From: DASXVX01 sp036504075
Lineage (GTDB): Bacteria; Bacillota; Sulfobacillia; Symbiobacteriales; Symbiobacteriaceae
Assembly (NCBI GenBank): GCA_036504075.1
Contig: DASXVX010000088.1
Span: forward strand, 3,313-67,312
Length of the DNA stretch: 64,000 nt
Reading direction: 5' to 3'
Part shown: piece after piece, positions 23,768-32,282 of the stretch
How the letters are laid out: each line of letters begins with the position of its first letter
Numbering within the stretch: the first letter of the stretch is position 1
Program-made: the position numbers and the translations under genes
Notes under the pieces: model-generated
The model's database searches: none
Told to the model about the DNA's origin: nothing
Seen by the model: only the letters and a program-made list of their open reading frames with translations

Positions 23768-25903
23768 CTATTCGTGGGCCTTCTTCTCGTCGCGCAGGAC
23801 TTCCTTGCGGGAGAGGTTGATGCGGCCCAGCTTGTCGATTTCGGTGATTTTGACGGTGATCTCGTCGCCGACGTTGACCACGTCTTCGACCTTGCCCACC
23901 CGCTCCTCGGCCAGCTGGCTGATATGGACCAGCCCTTCCTTGCCGGGGAGAATTTCGACGAAGGCGCCGAAATTCATAAGGCGAGTGACCTTGCCAACGT
24001 AGACGGAGCCCGGCTCCGGATCCTTGGTCAGCGCTTCGATCATGCGGATGGCCTTGTTGCCGGCCTCCTCGTTGATCGAGGCGATGTGGATGGTGCCGTC
24101 GTCCTCGATATTGATCTCCACCTTGACGTTGCCGATCCGGGTGGACTCAATAATCTTGTTGATCGTGGAGCCGCCCTTGCCAATGACGTCCCGGATCTTA
24201 TCGGGATGGATATGCATCACGATGATCCGCGGGGCGTACTTGGAGAGCTCCTTGCGGGGCTCGGGGAGCCGCTCCAGCATCTTGGACATGATGAACATGC
24301 GGCCTTCCCGGGCCTGGGAGAGCGCCTTGCCCAGAATCTCACGGCCGGTGCCGGAGATTTTCATGTCCATCTGCAGGGCGGTGACGCCCTTTGCGGTGCC
24401 GGCCACCTTGAAGTCCATGTCGCCCAGCGCATCTTCAATGCCCTGGATGTCGGTGAGCACGGCGTACCGGCCGGTCGCCGGGTCTTCCACCAGGCCCATG
24501 GCCACACCGGCCACCGGCGCCTTGATGGGCACGCCCGCCGCCATGAGGCCCAGCGTGGAGCCGCAGACGGAGCCCATGGAGGTGGAGCCGTTGGACTCCA
24601 GCACTTCCGAGACGACCCGGATGGCGTACGGGAACTCCGTATCCGGCGGAATCACCGGCTCCAGCGCCCGCTCTGCCAGCGCGCCGTGGCCGATTTCGCG
24701 CCGGCCGGGGCCGCGCATCGGACGGGCTTCGCCGACGGAGAACGGCGGGAAGTTGTAGTGGTGCATGTAGCGCTTCTCTTCCTCGAGGGAGAGATCGTCC
24801 AGCGACTGAACGTCGCCCAGGGTGCCCAGGGTGATGACGGAGAGCACCTGGGTCTGGCCCCGCTGGAAGAGGCCGGAGCCGTGGGTCCGGGGCAGCAGGT
24901 CGACGTCGCATTCGACCGGACGGACTTCGTCCAGCTTGCGGCCGTCGGGCCGGATGCCGTCTTCGATAATCGCCCGCCGGACCTGTTCCTTGAGGACGGT
25001 CTTCAGCAGGTAAGCGATGTGCTTGGTTGAAGCGCCTGCGAACTGCTCGGCCATTTCCAGCTGAACGGCCTGACCGACGGCAGCGACCGCCTCTTCGCGC
25101 TCGTGCTTGTCCGGATTGCGGACGGCGACGCGGAGGCGCTCGGTGGCGGCGGCCCGGACGGCGGCCTCGAGTTCCTTGGCGGGCTTGTCGAGAACGACTT
25201 CCCGCTTGGGCTTGCCAACATCTTCCCGCATTTTGAGAATAACCGGGATGATGGTATTTTTGATCACGTCATGGCCGTAGAGAATGCCTTCCAGCATGAT
25301 CTCTTCCGGCACTTCCTTGGCGCCGGCTTCCACCATGAGCACCGCCTGCTCGGTGGCCGCCACGGTCAGGTGCATTTCGGACTTCGCCGCCTGTTCAGCC
25401 GTGGGGTTGATGACGAACTCGCCATCGACCCGCCCGACGATCACCGCGCCGATGGGTCCCTCGAAGGGGATATCGGAGATGTGGAGCGAGGCGGAGGCAC
25501 CGTTGATGCCCATGATTTCCGGGGCGTGGTCGCCGTCAATGGAAAGAACGGTGACAACAACCTGGACGTCGTTGCGGTAGCCGTCCGGGAACAGGGGCCG
25601 GATGGGCCGGTCCGTCAGACGAGCCGAGAGGATCGCCTTGGTGGTGGGCTTGCCTTCCCGGCGGAACCAGTTGCCCGGAATCTTGCCGGCGGCGTAAAGC
25701 CGCTCCTCGTAGTCGCAGGTCAGAGGGAAGAAATCGACACCTTCACGCGGCGAATTGCTGCCGACAACGGCAGTAAGTACGACGGTATCACCGTACCGGA
25801 CGAGAACGGAGCCACCGGCTTGCTTCGCCAGCCGGCCGGTCTCGAAGGTCATGGTGCGGCCCCCGAGTTCCATGGAATAGGTACTGGAGTTGGAACTAAT
25901 CAC
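23768..25903 (-). CDS. pnp: Polyribonucleotide nucleotidyltransferase
   Basis: 711 residues from a GTG at 25903 with AAGGAGG 6 bases upstream. Two RNase PH domains (FETGRLAKQAGGSVLVRYGDTVVLTAVV at the start; second copy from RTHGSGLFQRGQTQVLSVITLG), then KH (IGKGGSTINKIIESTRIGNVKVEI) and S1 (GSVYVGKVTRLMNFGAFVEILPGKEGLVHISQL) RNA-binding domains. It degrades RNA phosphorolytically from the 3' end. In most Firmicutes it follows rpsO directly; here an ECF sigma/anti-sigma pair and a repeat element come between. Confidence 0.98.
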   Translation of the reverse strand: MISSNSSTYSMELGGRTMTFETGRLAKQAGGSVLVRYGDTVVLTAVVGSNSPREGVDFFPLTCDYEERLYAAGKIPGNWFRREGKPTTKAILSARLTDRPIRPLFPDGYRNDVQVVVTVLSIDGDHAPEIMGINGASASLHISDIPFEGPIGAVIVGRVDGEFVINPTAEQAAKSEMHLTVAATEQAVLMVEAGAKEVPEEIMLEGILYGHDVIKNTIIPVILKMREDVGKPKREVVLDKPAKELEAAVRAAATERLRVAVRNPDKHEREEAVAAVGQAVQLEMAEQFAGASTKHIAYLLKTVLKEQVRRAIIEDGIRPDGRKLDEVRPVECDVDLLPRTHGSGLFQRGQTQVLSVITLGTLGDVQSLDDLSLEEEKRYMHHYNFPPFSVGEARPMRGPGRREIGHGALAERALEPVIPPDTEFPYAIRVVSEVLESNGSTSMGSVCGSTLGLMAAGVPIKAPVAGVAMGLVEDPATGRYAVLTDIQGIEDALGDMDFKVAGTAKGVTALQMDMKISGTGREILGKALSQAREGRMFIMSKMLERLPEPRKELSKYAPRIIVMHIHPDKIRDVIGKGGSTINKIIESTRIGNVKVEINIEDDGTIHIASINEEAGNKAIRMIEALTKDPEPGSVYVGKVTRLMNFGAFVEILPGKEGLVHISQLAEERVGKVEDVVNVGDEITVKITEIDKLGRINLSRKEVLRDEKKAHE

Positions 25904-26157
25904 ACAGGTCCTCCTTCTGTGCCCTAGGACCGGTAGATCACCCGAGTGGTACCCGCGCTGCGTTCGATCCGGTAAGAGACGAACCCGATGCGCCCACCCG
26001 TTGCCGCCACCCGGCGGCGCCCTTCCTGATGGCACTCTTATTTCCTAACTTTGTGGGGTTCTACATCTAGAATATCTTCTCCTTCCATCGCGCCTAATTA
26101 TGTAGGTGTCGCTCCGCGCACTTCATGGACTTGCCGCGGACCTCCGCGTTGCGCGGC

Positions 26158-26188
26158 AGGACCGCCCCCGGGTTGTGGAGGCGGTCCT
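26158..26188 (-). terminator. Terminator of the ECF sigma/anti-sigma operon
   Basis: Stem AGGACCGCC/GGCGGTCCT just after the anti-sigma stop at 26193. It isolates pnp from the pair, so pnp must have its own promoter in 25904-26150. No strong consensus was recognised there. Confidence 0.65.
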
Positions 26189-26192
26189 TGTT

Positions 26193-26702
26193 TTAGCGGG
26201 TGCCTCTGCCGAACTGAGCTTCCACCCAGTCGCGGAACGGGGCGGTCACGCGGGTCATCATGTCGGCCGGCGGGTGGCCGCTGATCGCGGCGTTAATTTT
26301 GAGCGCCGCGAAGGTGACAGTGGTAATGGTGATCAACAGGGCCGCCGCCACCACGGCCACCTGGCCCAGCACCCAGCGCAGGTGCGCGCCCTGGCCTCCG
26401 TGCGGTCGGCATTCCTGGTCAGCAATGCTGGCGGCCGCCGGGCGAGTCTCCCGGTACTCCGCCGCCGTATGTCCCATGACGTAATCGACCACATGCGGCA
26501 CCCGCCCGAGGCCGGCTCCGGCCACGGCGCTGCGCAGGCGGGCGAGCAACTGCTCCGTCTCCTGCACTTCCGGCCCGCACCGCGGGCAACGGGACGCATG
26601 CGCCACCAGTTCGGGTGGGAGGTTCAACGTCCCTTCGCTCAGGGCTTCATCCAGCACTTGACTGACCCGAGCGCAAGCGGTGCCTATCACTTGCGGCTTC
26701 AT
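26193..26702 (-). CDS. Putative anti-sigma factor with N-terminal zinc-finger-like motif
   Basis: 169 residues. N-terminal HASRCPRCGPEV segment (residues about 34-45) resembles the HxxxCxxC of zinc-binding anti-sigma (zf-HC2) domains. One transmembrane segment lies near residues 115-137 (VAVVAAALLITITTVTFAALKI), leaving a short extracytoplasmic tail. The ATG overlaps the sigma factor stop as ATGA. Membrane topology and coupling to an ECF sigma gene are the standard arrangement for a sigma/anti-sigma pair. The signal sensed is unknown. Confidence 0.8.
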   Translation of the reverse strand: MKPQVIGTACARVSQVLDEALSEGTLNLPPELVAHASRCPRCGPEVQETEQLLARLRSAVAGAGLGRVPHVVDYVMGHTAAEYRETRPAAASIADQECRPHGGQGAHLRWVLGQVAVVAAALLITITTVTFAALKINAAISGHPPADMMTRVTAPFRDWVEAQFGRGTR

Positions 26703-27208
26703 CGTACCCCCTCCTCCCGGTCCTTGCGTAGGCTGACGCGCAGCTTACCCAGGGCGGTAAACAGCCGCGACTTTACGGTGCCTTCGGGTACGCCCATCAG
26801 GTCGGCAATTTGCGGAACGGAGAGGTCCTGGAAGAACCGCAGGACCACAGCAGTTCGCTGTTCGTCCGGAAGCCGCTGCAGCAGTTCCACCAACTCCCAG
26901 TCCGTCCCGTCCGGGGGTGCTGCGCTCTCCTCCCGCTCCGGTTCAAGCCCGGTGGGAACGAGTCGGGAGCGCCGCCGTCCCACGTCGTAGCAGGCGTTCA
27001 CGACAATGCGGGTCAGCCAGGCGCCGCCGGCCTCCGCCTGGTGCAGCTTGTCGAAGTAGCGGTACGCCTTGAGACCGGCATCCTGCAAGGCGTCCGCGGC
27101 GTCGTGCGGGTTCCCCAGGATCCCCAGCGCCGTGCGGAACAGGCGCGGGGACATCTGCGAAAAGAGCGCTGCAAAGGTTTCCCGGCGTTCTGCCTCCGAT
27201 AAGGCCAC
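26699..27208 (-). CDS. ECF-family RNA polymerase sigma factor
   Basis: 169 residues from a GTG at 27208 with AGAGGTGA upstream. Region 2: LFRTALGILGNPHDAADALQDAGLKAYRYFDKLHQ...AWLTRIVVNACYDVGRRR. Region 4: LLQRLPDEQRTAVVLRFFQDLSVPQIADLMGVPEGTVKSRLFTALGKLR, with a helix-turn-helix. No N-terminal region 1.1 or 3, so it is extracytoplasmic-function type. Regulated by the downstream membrane anti-sigma factor. The target regulon cannot be read here; autoregulation is common for such pairs. Confidence 0.93.
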   Translation of the reverse strand: MALSEAERRETFAALFSQMSPRLFRTALGILGNPHDAADALQDAGLKAYRYFDKLHQAEAGGAWLTRIVVNACYDVGRRRSRLVPTGLEPEREESAAPPDGTDWELVELLQRLPDEQRTAVVLRFFQDLSVPQIADLMGVPEGTVKSRLFTALGKLRVSLRKDREEGVR

Positions 27209-27274
27209 GGTGGTTCACCTCTCAACCAGTAGACCCCCGGGAGGGGGGCTTTCGTTCGGGGGGGGGTTGGGTCC

Positions 27275-27491
27275 CCGGAATCTTTTAGCCGCAGATGACG
27301 CAGATTACGCAGATTACGCAGATATAATAACACTCATACGAGGATCTTCGATTCGATGGTGGTCCTGGTGCTTGACTCCAGGTGACAATATACTTGCCGG
27401 TACCGACACGCGGCTACCGAGATTACGAGTGGATAATTTATTGTGTTTTATCTGCGTAATCGTGTATTTATCTGCGGCAAAAAATGCCGGA
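27275..27491. repeat. MITE-like element with long terminal inverted repeats
   Basis: The 360-base gap between the ECF sigma gene and rpsO is mostly this element. The left end (27275-27324) and right end (27449-27491) are imperfect inverted repeats of about 40 bases: CCGG..T.TTTT..GCCGCAGAT on both sides. The left arm continues into three tandem copies of CGCAGATTA. The interior is markedly AT-richer than its surroundings and has no convincing ORF. Similar GCAGATTACGCAGATTACGC arrays are widely scattered between genes of unrelated bacteria, so horizontal spread is likely. Confidence 0.7.
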
Positions 27492-27532
27492 AAGGGTTTC
27501 TACCCCAAAAGGACCATCTACCCCAGTAAAGC

Positions 27533-27562
27533 AAAAGAGACCAGGACAAGGCCTGATCTCTT
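27533..27562 (-). terminator. Terminator of rpsO
   Basis: AGAGATCAGG/CCTGGTCTCT stem followed by TTTTGCTTT on the minus strand, immediately after the rpsO stop. Confidence 0.85.
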
Positions 27563-27569
27563 GCGTATG

Positions 27570-27839
27570 TTACTTGCGCAGGCCGAGCCGCTCGTTCAGG
27601 GTGTTGTAGCGCTCCACGGACACGCCCTGCAGATACCGCTGCAGAGCCCGGCGGGCGCCGACCATCTTCATGAGGCCCCGGCGGGAGTGGTGGTCCTTCT
27701 TGTGGATGCGCAGGTGATCGGTCAGCTCGTTGATGCGGGTGGTCAGCAGAGCAATCTGGACTTCGGGCGAACCGGTGTCGCCCTCATGGGTCTTGAACTG
27801 ATCAATAACGGACAGCTTCTTTTCAGTGCTAAGCGGCAT
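27570..27839 (-). CDS. rpsO: 30S ribosomal protein S15
   Basis: 89 residues, the usual length. Family segments: VIDQFKTHEGDTGSPEVQIALLTTRINELTDHLRIHKKDHHSRRGLMKMVGARRALQRYL. AAGGAGGG lies 9 bases before the ATG. S15 binds 16S rRNA helix 22 and nucleates platform assembly. It has its own promoter (27940-27968), a leader of about 90 bases, and a terminator. In several bacteria S15 represses its own mRNA through that leader; here this is only possible. Confidence 0.98.
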   Translation of the reverse strand: MPLSTEKKLSVIDQFKTHEGDTGSPEVQIALLTTRINELTDHLRIHKKDHHSRRGLMKMVGARRALQRYLQGVSVERYNTLNERLGLRK

Positions 27840-27939
27840 GAACGGAACCCTCCTTAGGATTGGGCTTCACAAGCGCCGTCAACCAAGTGATTCGCCGGAG
27901 AAAGCGAAGGACCGAGTCGACGGTTACAGCGACGACAGT

Positions 27940-27968
27940 AGTGTACCATACGCTTCAGTCCTGGGCAA
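27940..27968 (-). promoter_or_regulatory. Promoter of rpsO
   Basis: Leftward -35 TTGCCC (27968-27963), 17-base spacer, -10 TACACT (27945-27940). It lies across the 3' end of the pseudouridine synthase gene and gives a leader of about 95 bases. Confidence 0.65.
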
Positions 27969-28680
27969 GGGCAGCGCTCGCGTACAGGGCCGCAACCTCC
28001 CCGTCCGTCAGCGGCCGGGCCTCGCCCAGGGGCAAATCTCCCAGCTCCAGCGGCCCCATGCTGAGCCGCTTCAGATAGATGACCCGGTTCGCCCGGGCCT
28101 CGAACATGCGCTTCACCTGGTGGTACTTGCCCTCGTGGATGGTGACCACGGCTTCGTGCGGGCTCAGGATCTCCAGCCCGCCGGGCAGGCAGACGTAGCC
28201 GTCATCGAGTGTGATGCCCGCGGCAAAAGCCGGCGGGTCGTCCGCCTTGAGCGGCGCTTCCACCCGGGCCAGGTAACGCTTCGCAACGTGCCATTTGGGC
28301 GAAAGCAGCCGGTGTGTCAGTTCACCGTCCGTCGTAATCAGGAGCAGCCCTTCGGTATCCTTGTCCAGCCGCCCCACGGGCGCGAGGTCCCGGTGCATCA
28401 GCGCCGGCGGCAGCAAGTCCATCACCGTGGCCGCCCGCGGGTCTTCCGTGGCGGTAATCACGCCGCCCGGTTTGTGCAGCAGCACGTGAAAACGGCTGCG
28501 GTAGGCCACGGTCTGCCCGTCCACGGCAATGACCTGGGCCTGCGGGTCCACCTGCAGCCCCGAGTCAGCTACCGGTGTGCCATCCACCGTCACCCGGCGG
28601 TCCTTGACCAGCGCTTTCAGTTCCTTGCGGGAGCCCAGGCCCATGTGGCCCAAAATGCGATCCAAACGTTCTTTCCCCAT
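27955..28680 (-). CDS. RsuA-family rRNA pseudouridine synthase
   Basis: 241 residues from ATG 28680, which lies one base after the ribF stop codon (TGACATG). N-terminal S4 RNA-binding domain (MGKERLDRILGHMGLGSRKELKALVKDRRVTVDG), then the catalytic aspartate motif GRLDKDTEGLLLITTDGELTHRL. The C-terminal EGKYHQVKRMFEA is typical of RsuA/RluB/E/F enzymes. It isomerises uridine in rRNA, probably 16S position 516 by family likeness. No good Shine-Dalgarno precedes the start, so translation is probably coupled to ribF. Confidence 0.92.
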   Translation of the reverse strand: MGKERLDRILGHMGLGSRKELKALVKDRRVTVDGTPVADSGLQVDPQAQVIAVDGQTVAYRSRFHVLLHKPGGVITATEDPRAATVMDLLPPALMHRDLAPVGRLDKDTEGLLLITTDGELTHRLLSPKWHVAKRYLARVEAPLKADDPPAFAAGITLDDGYVCLPGGLEILSPHEAVVTIHEGKYHQVKRMFEARANRVIYLKRLSMGPLELGDLPLGEARPLTDGEVAALYASAALAQD

Positions 28681-28681
28681 G

Positions 28682-29656
28682 TCACAAGTATGCCCGGGTT
28701 GCGGCCACATCTGCCGCCAGCTGGGCTTTTAACGCATCGATCGACTTGAACGGCTGCTCCCCGCGCAGGCGGTTCAAGAACTCCACTCGGAGTTCCCGGC
28801 CGTAGAGGTCCCCGGTGAAGTCGAGCAGATGGACTTCGCAGCGCAGGTCGGTGCCCTGGAACGTGGGCCGCCGGCCCAGGTTCAGCACGGCACCATACGT
28901 TTGCCCGGTGCGGGGCGCGACTTCGCGGGGCAGGTCGCCTGACGGGGTCCCGGTCGGGTCCAGCACCGTGGCCCGGGCGGCGTAGACGCCGGTGGCAGGC
29001 AGGAGCCGGCCCGGCGCGAGGAAGACGTTGGCGGTGGGGAAGCCCAGCGTCCGGCCCCGGCCATCGCCGCGGATCACTTCGCCGGTGAGTGCGAACGGGC
29101 GGCCCAGCAACTTGGCCGTTCGCTCCATCTCCCCGGCCGCCACGTTGAACCGGACTTCCGTGCTCGACACGTTCTCGCCGTCGATCCGGACCGGTGGGAA
29201 CACCTGCACCGGAATGCCGTACTGGTCGCAGAGCGCCCGCAGCGTGGCCGACGTGCCGGCCCCGCCCTTGGCGAACGTGAAGTTGAAGCCCACCATGACT
29301 TCCCGGGCCTTCAGCGTCTCCACCAGGACCTCCCGGACGAATGCCTCCGGGGAGAGCCCGGCAAAGGCCGGGTCGAAGGCGACGGCCAGGTGGACGTCCA
29401 CCCCCAAGGCGGAGAGCGTTTCGGCCCGCTCCTCCAGCGTCTGGAGCACCGGCGGCGCCTCGCGCGGCCGCAGGACCTGCATGGGCAGCGGGTGAAAGCC
29501 CATGACGACAGACTGCCCGCCGGTCCGCCGGGCTTCCGATACCAGCGTTTTAATGATTGCCTGATGGGCCAGGTGCACACCGTCCCACTTACCGATCGCC
29601 ACCAGATTCCCGGCGCCCCGCTGGGGAACGTCCCGGGCAACAGCATACAGCTCCAT
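28682..29656 (-). CDS. ribF: Bifunctional riboflavin kinase/FAD synthetase
   Basis: 324 residues. N-terminal nucleotidyltransferase domain with NLVAIGKWDGVHLAHQAII (the family usually has G-x-F-D-G-V-H-x-G-H; here KWDGVHLAH) and VGFNFTFAKGGAGT. C-terminal flavokinase domain with GEVIRGDGRGRTLGFPTANV, GVYAARA, AVLNLGRRPTF and ELRVEFLNRLRGEQPF. It makes FMN and then FAD. Start supported by GAGGGG 9 bases upstream. Its position after truB is the common Firmicute order. Confidence 0.95.
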   Translation of the reverse strand: MELYAVARDVPQRGAGNLVAIGKWDGVHLAHQAIIKTLVSEARRTGGQSVVMGFHPLPMQVLRPREAPPVLQTLEERAETLSALGVDVHLAVAFDPAFAGLSPEAFVREVLVETLKAREVMVGFNFTFAKGGAGTSATLRALCDQYGIPVQVFPPVRIDGENVSSTEVRFNVAAGEMERTAKLLGRPFALTGEVIRGDGRGRTLGFPTANVFLAPGRLLPATGVYAARATVLDPTGTPSGDLPREVAPRTGQTYGAVLNLGRRPTFQGTDLRCEVHLLDFTGDLYGRELRVEFLNRLRGEQPFKSIDALKAQLAADVAATRAYL

Positions 29657-29667
29657 GTATAAACCCC

Positions 29668-30534
29668 TCAGGCAAATACTTTGAGCAACTTGACGCCGCC
29701 CGCCACGACTTCCGCCAGCGCCAGCAAGTCGCCGTCCCCGCTCATGAGCGCGACGGTGATCCCTTCCGGCAAATCCGGCTTCAACCGGGGCGCCACTCCG
29801 TGGGCCAGCCGCTCCGCCGCGGCCGCCGGCACGGGAATCTGCGGCATCTCCCCAAGCGCCACGGCCGGGGGCATCGGCTGTACCTGCCCGGCGGCCAACT
29901 CTTCCAGCGTATACGCGTCCTCCAGGCGAAACCGCCCGGAACGGGTGCGGACCAGGTAGGACATGTGGGCGCCCACGTTCAGCGCCTCACCAATATCCGC
30001 CGCCAGCGTCCGGATATACGTGCCCTTGGAACAGACCACGTCCACAAACGCCGTCGGACGGGGGCCGGGCCGGAAGTCCAAGAGCTGCAACCGGTGAATG
30101 GTCACGGGCCGCGTCGCCCGCTCCACCTCCAGCCCTTCCCGGGCCAGTTCATAGAGCCGCTTGCCGCCGGTCTTCACGGCGCTGTACATGGGCGGCATCT
30201 GCATGATTTCGCCCTGAAAGCGGGTGAGGGTGTAGGCGACGTCGCCTTTAGTCAGGTGGTCCGCCGCTTTTTCACCCGTGACCACCCCGAAGGAATCCTG
30301 GGTGTCGGTAGTAACGCCGAACGTGATTTCGGCCCGGTAAGCCTTGTCCTCCCCGGCGATAAACTCCGCGAGCCGTGTGGCCCGCCCGACACAGATCGGC
30401 AGCACCCCCGCCACGCCCGGGTCCAACGTGCCGGTGTGGCCGACCTTCTTGACTTTGAGCACCCGCCGGACGGCGTAGACCACGTCATGGGAGGTCATGC
30501 CCGGGGGCTTGAGCAGGTTGAGGATTCCGTCCAC
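29668..30534 (-). CDS. truB: tRNA pseudouridine(55) synthase
   Basis: 288 residues from a GTG. Catalytic D39 in KVGHTGTLDPGVAGVLPICVGRATRL; further motifs YRAEITFGVTTDTQDSFG, MPPMYSAVKTGGKRLYELAREG and CSKGTYIRTLAADIGEAL. It makes the conserved pseudouridine 55 of the tRNA T-loop. Part of the nusA-infB-rbfA-truB string. Confidence 0.97.
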   Translation of the reverse strand: MDGILNLLKPPGMTSHDVVYAVRRVLKVKKVGHTGTLDPGVAGVLPICVGRATRLAEFIAGEDKAYRAEITFGVTTDTQDSFGVVTGEKAADHLTKGDVAYTLTRFQGEIMQMPPMYSAVKTGGKRLYELAREGLEVERATRPVTIHRLQLLDFRPGPRPTAFVDVVCSKGTYIRTLAADIGEALNVGAHMSYLVRTRSGRFRLEDAYTLEELAAGQVQPMPPAVALGEMPQIPVPAAAAERLAHGVAPRLKPDLPEGITVALMSGDGDLLALAEVVAGGVKLLKVFA

Positions 30535-30537
30535 GGC

Positions 30538-31512
30538 TCAGGAGACCGCCCGGACGGCGCCGAGCACTTGTTCCATCGCTTCCGGAATGGGGCAGAAAAG
30601 CGAGCAGCCCGCGGCCCGTGCGTGCCCGCCGCCGCCGAACTGCTTGGCCACGGCGCCCACGTCTACGGTCCGTCGGGACCGAAGCCCCACCCGGACCAGC
30701 CCGTCCGGCGTCTCCTTGAACATGATGCCGACTTCGACGCCGGCGACGGCCCGGGCGTAGTTGACCAGCCCTTCGATGTCGTCTTCGCCGGCCTTCGCCT
30801 CGTCCATCATGGCTCGGGTTACGAGGAGCCAGGCGATCTTGCCGCTCTCGTCGACCTGCAGCGTCGCCAGCGCCCTGGCCAGCATGGCCAGCCGCTCTAC
30901 CGACTCATTCTCCCAGATCGCACAGGCCACCTCGTAGGGCTTCGCTCCGGCCTCCAGGAGGTCCGCTGCGATCCGGTGGGTGCCGGGCACGGTCGAGTCG
31001 TACCGGAAGCCGCCGGTATCCGCCACGATCGACGTGTAAAGACACGTCGCCACGTCCGCATCGACCGGCAGGTCCAGCGCCTTCAGCAGCCGGTAAGCCA
31101 GTTCGCCGACGGCCGCAGCGGAAAAGTCCAGGTAGTTGTACTCACCGTAGATGGTATTGGTGGCGTGGTGATCGACGTTCAGGTTGCGCTTCGCCCTGGC
31201 CACCAGCGGCAGGGCTGCACCGATGCGGTTCAGGTCCCCGCAGTCGAGGAAGCAGGCCAGGTCCCATTCGCCTTCCACTTGCTCCCACGGCGTAAACAGC
31301 GTGTCCCAGCCGGGTAGAAACCGGTAAATCCGGGGCACCGGGTCCACCCCCACGGCGACGGCCTGCTTGCCGGCCCGCCGGAGCGCGTGGACCATGCCCA
31401 GGGTTGAACCGATCGAGTCGCCGTCCGGATTGACGTGCAGAAAGAACAGAATCCGCTCCGATTCCCGGATCATGTCGGCTGCCGCCGCGAGGTCAATCTG
31501 CAGGTTTCTCAC
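30538..31512 (-). CDS. nrnA: Bifunctional oligoribonuclease/PAP phosphatase (NrnA type)
   Basis: 324 residues from a GTG at 31512 with AGGAGG 6 bases upstream; overlaps rbfA by 20 bases. DHH/DHHA1 phosphoesterase: LFFLHVNPDGDSIGSTLGM, FLDCGDLNRIG, VDHHATNT, VADTGGFRYDST, and the C-terminal GGGGHARAAG substrate-binding motif. It degrades nanoRNA from the ends and dephosphorylates 3'-phosphoadenosine 5'-phosphate. Position between rbfA and truB is common in Firmicutes. Confidence 0.94.
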   Translation of the reverse strand: MRNLQIDLAAAADMIRESERILFFLHVNPDGDSIGSTLGMVHALRRAGKQAVAVGVDPVPRIYRFLPGWDTLFTPWEQVEGEWDLACFLDCGDLNRIGAALPLVARAKRNLNVDHHATNTIYGEYNYLDFSAAAVGELAYRLLKALDLPVDADVATCLYTSIVADTGGFRYDSTVPGTHRIAADLLEAGAKPYEVACAIWENESVERLAMLARALATLQVDESGKIAWLLVTRAMMDEAKAGEDDIEGLVNYARAVAGVEVGIMFKETPDGLVRVGLRSRRTVDVGAVAKQFGGGGHARAAGCSLFCPIPEAMEQVLGAVRAVS

Positions 31513-31903
31513 GGTGTGCCTCCTGCTCATCCTGCGCTTTATGCACCTCATCCTGCGCCTTCTGCTCGTTTTGCACCTGAACCAGCAGCTTCGCGATCCG
31601 AGTGCCATGCTCGATGGAGTCATCCAGCACCACATGCAGTTCCGGCGTGAACCGGAGCCGCATGACCTGGGCCAGTTCCGACCTGAGGAATCCGAGGGCG
31701 CTCTGGAGCCCCTTCATGGAATCCTTCTTCTGCTTGTCGTCCCCGAGGACGCTGACAAACACTTTGGCGTGCGCCAGGTCGCCGGAAACCTCCACTTTTA
31801 CGATGGAGACAAAGCCGATGCGCGGGTCCTTCAGTTCCCGGATCAGCCGGGCCAACTCTTCCCGCATCTGCTCCCCGACGCGCGCGGCACGCTGCTCGTT
31901 GGA
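31493..31903 (-). CDS. rbfA: Ribosome-binding factor A
   Basis: 136 residues from ATG 31903 (GAGGAG about 9 bases upstream). KH-like RbfA fold: RVGEQMREELARLIRELKDPRIGFVSIVKVEVSGDLAHAKVFVSVLG, then LRFTPELHVVLDDSIEHGTRI. The last about 25 residues are a charged Gln/Glu/Lys-rich tail with a repeated KAQDEV/KAQDEQ unit. It assists 30S maturation. The tail overlaps the start of nrnA. Confidence 0.95.
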   Translation of the reverse strand, partial: SNEQRAARVGEQMREELARLIRELKDPRIGFVSIVKVEVSGDLAHAKVFVSVLGDDKQKKDSMKGLQSALGFLRSELAQVMRLRFTPELHVVLDDSIEHGTRIAKLLVQVQNEQKAQDEVHKAQDEQEAHREKPAD

Positions 31904-31960
31904 CATACGATCACGCTCCTCTAACCGGATACAGAAACCGTGAGTCATAGCGTCTCCCCG

Positions 31961-32242
31961 CTAGAGTACTTCTACCTCAATGGCGCAGACTTCACCTTCC
32001 CAGTGGGATTCGACAAAGCCCACCACTTTGGCAGCCATGTCCCGCACATGGCCCTCCTCGCCCGAGACCAGGGCGATGCCGACCTGGGCCCGCTGCCAAA
32101 GATCCTGGTCCCCCACTTCGGCCACGGCGGCGCCGAAGCGGACCCGCACTTTGTCCATGAGCGAGCGCAACGCCTGGCGTTTTGCCTTCAGCGAACCGGC
32201 GTCCGGAATGGAGAGTTCCAGCCGGATGGCAGCGATGAACAT
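31961..32242 (-). CDS. ylxP: DUF503 family protein (YlxP-like)
   Basis: 93 residues from ATG 32242 with GGGGGGAA upstream. Matches the DUF503/YlxP pattern: MFIAAIRLELSIPDAGSLKAKRQALRSLMDKVRVRFGAAVAEVGDQDLWQRAQVGIALVS. The gene occurs between infB and rbfA in Bacillus too. A role in ribosome assembly is suspected from location in the family; nothing in the sequence shows a catalytic site. Confidence 0.92.
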   Translation of the reverse strand: MFIAAIRLELSIPDAGSLKAKRQALRSLMDKVRVRFGAAVAEVGDQDLWQRAQVGIALVSGEEGHVRDMAAKVVGFVESHWEGEVCAIEVEVL

Positions 32243-32282
32243 GGGCTTCCCCCCTGCCGGGCGCTTGCCCGCCACTCGCAAG

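Noticed and set aside
26038..26075. A 16-codon frame (MEGEDILDVEPHKVRK) upstream of pnp as a leader peptide
   Set aside because: No Shine-Dalgarno precedes it and nothing suggests attenuation; it is probably chance.
27293..27324. Tandem CGCAGATTA units as a possible CRISPR
   Set aside because: Units are 9 bases with no spacers, and there are no cas genes in the window.
27219..27569. Short frames within the AT-rich repeat region
   Set aside because: They translate the tandem repeat (LRNLRNLRHLR) and lack start signals.
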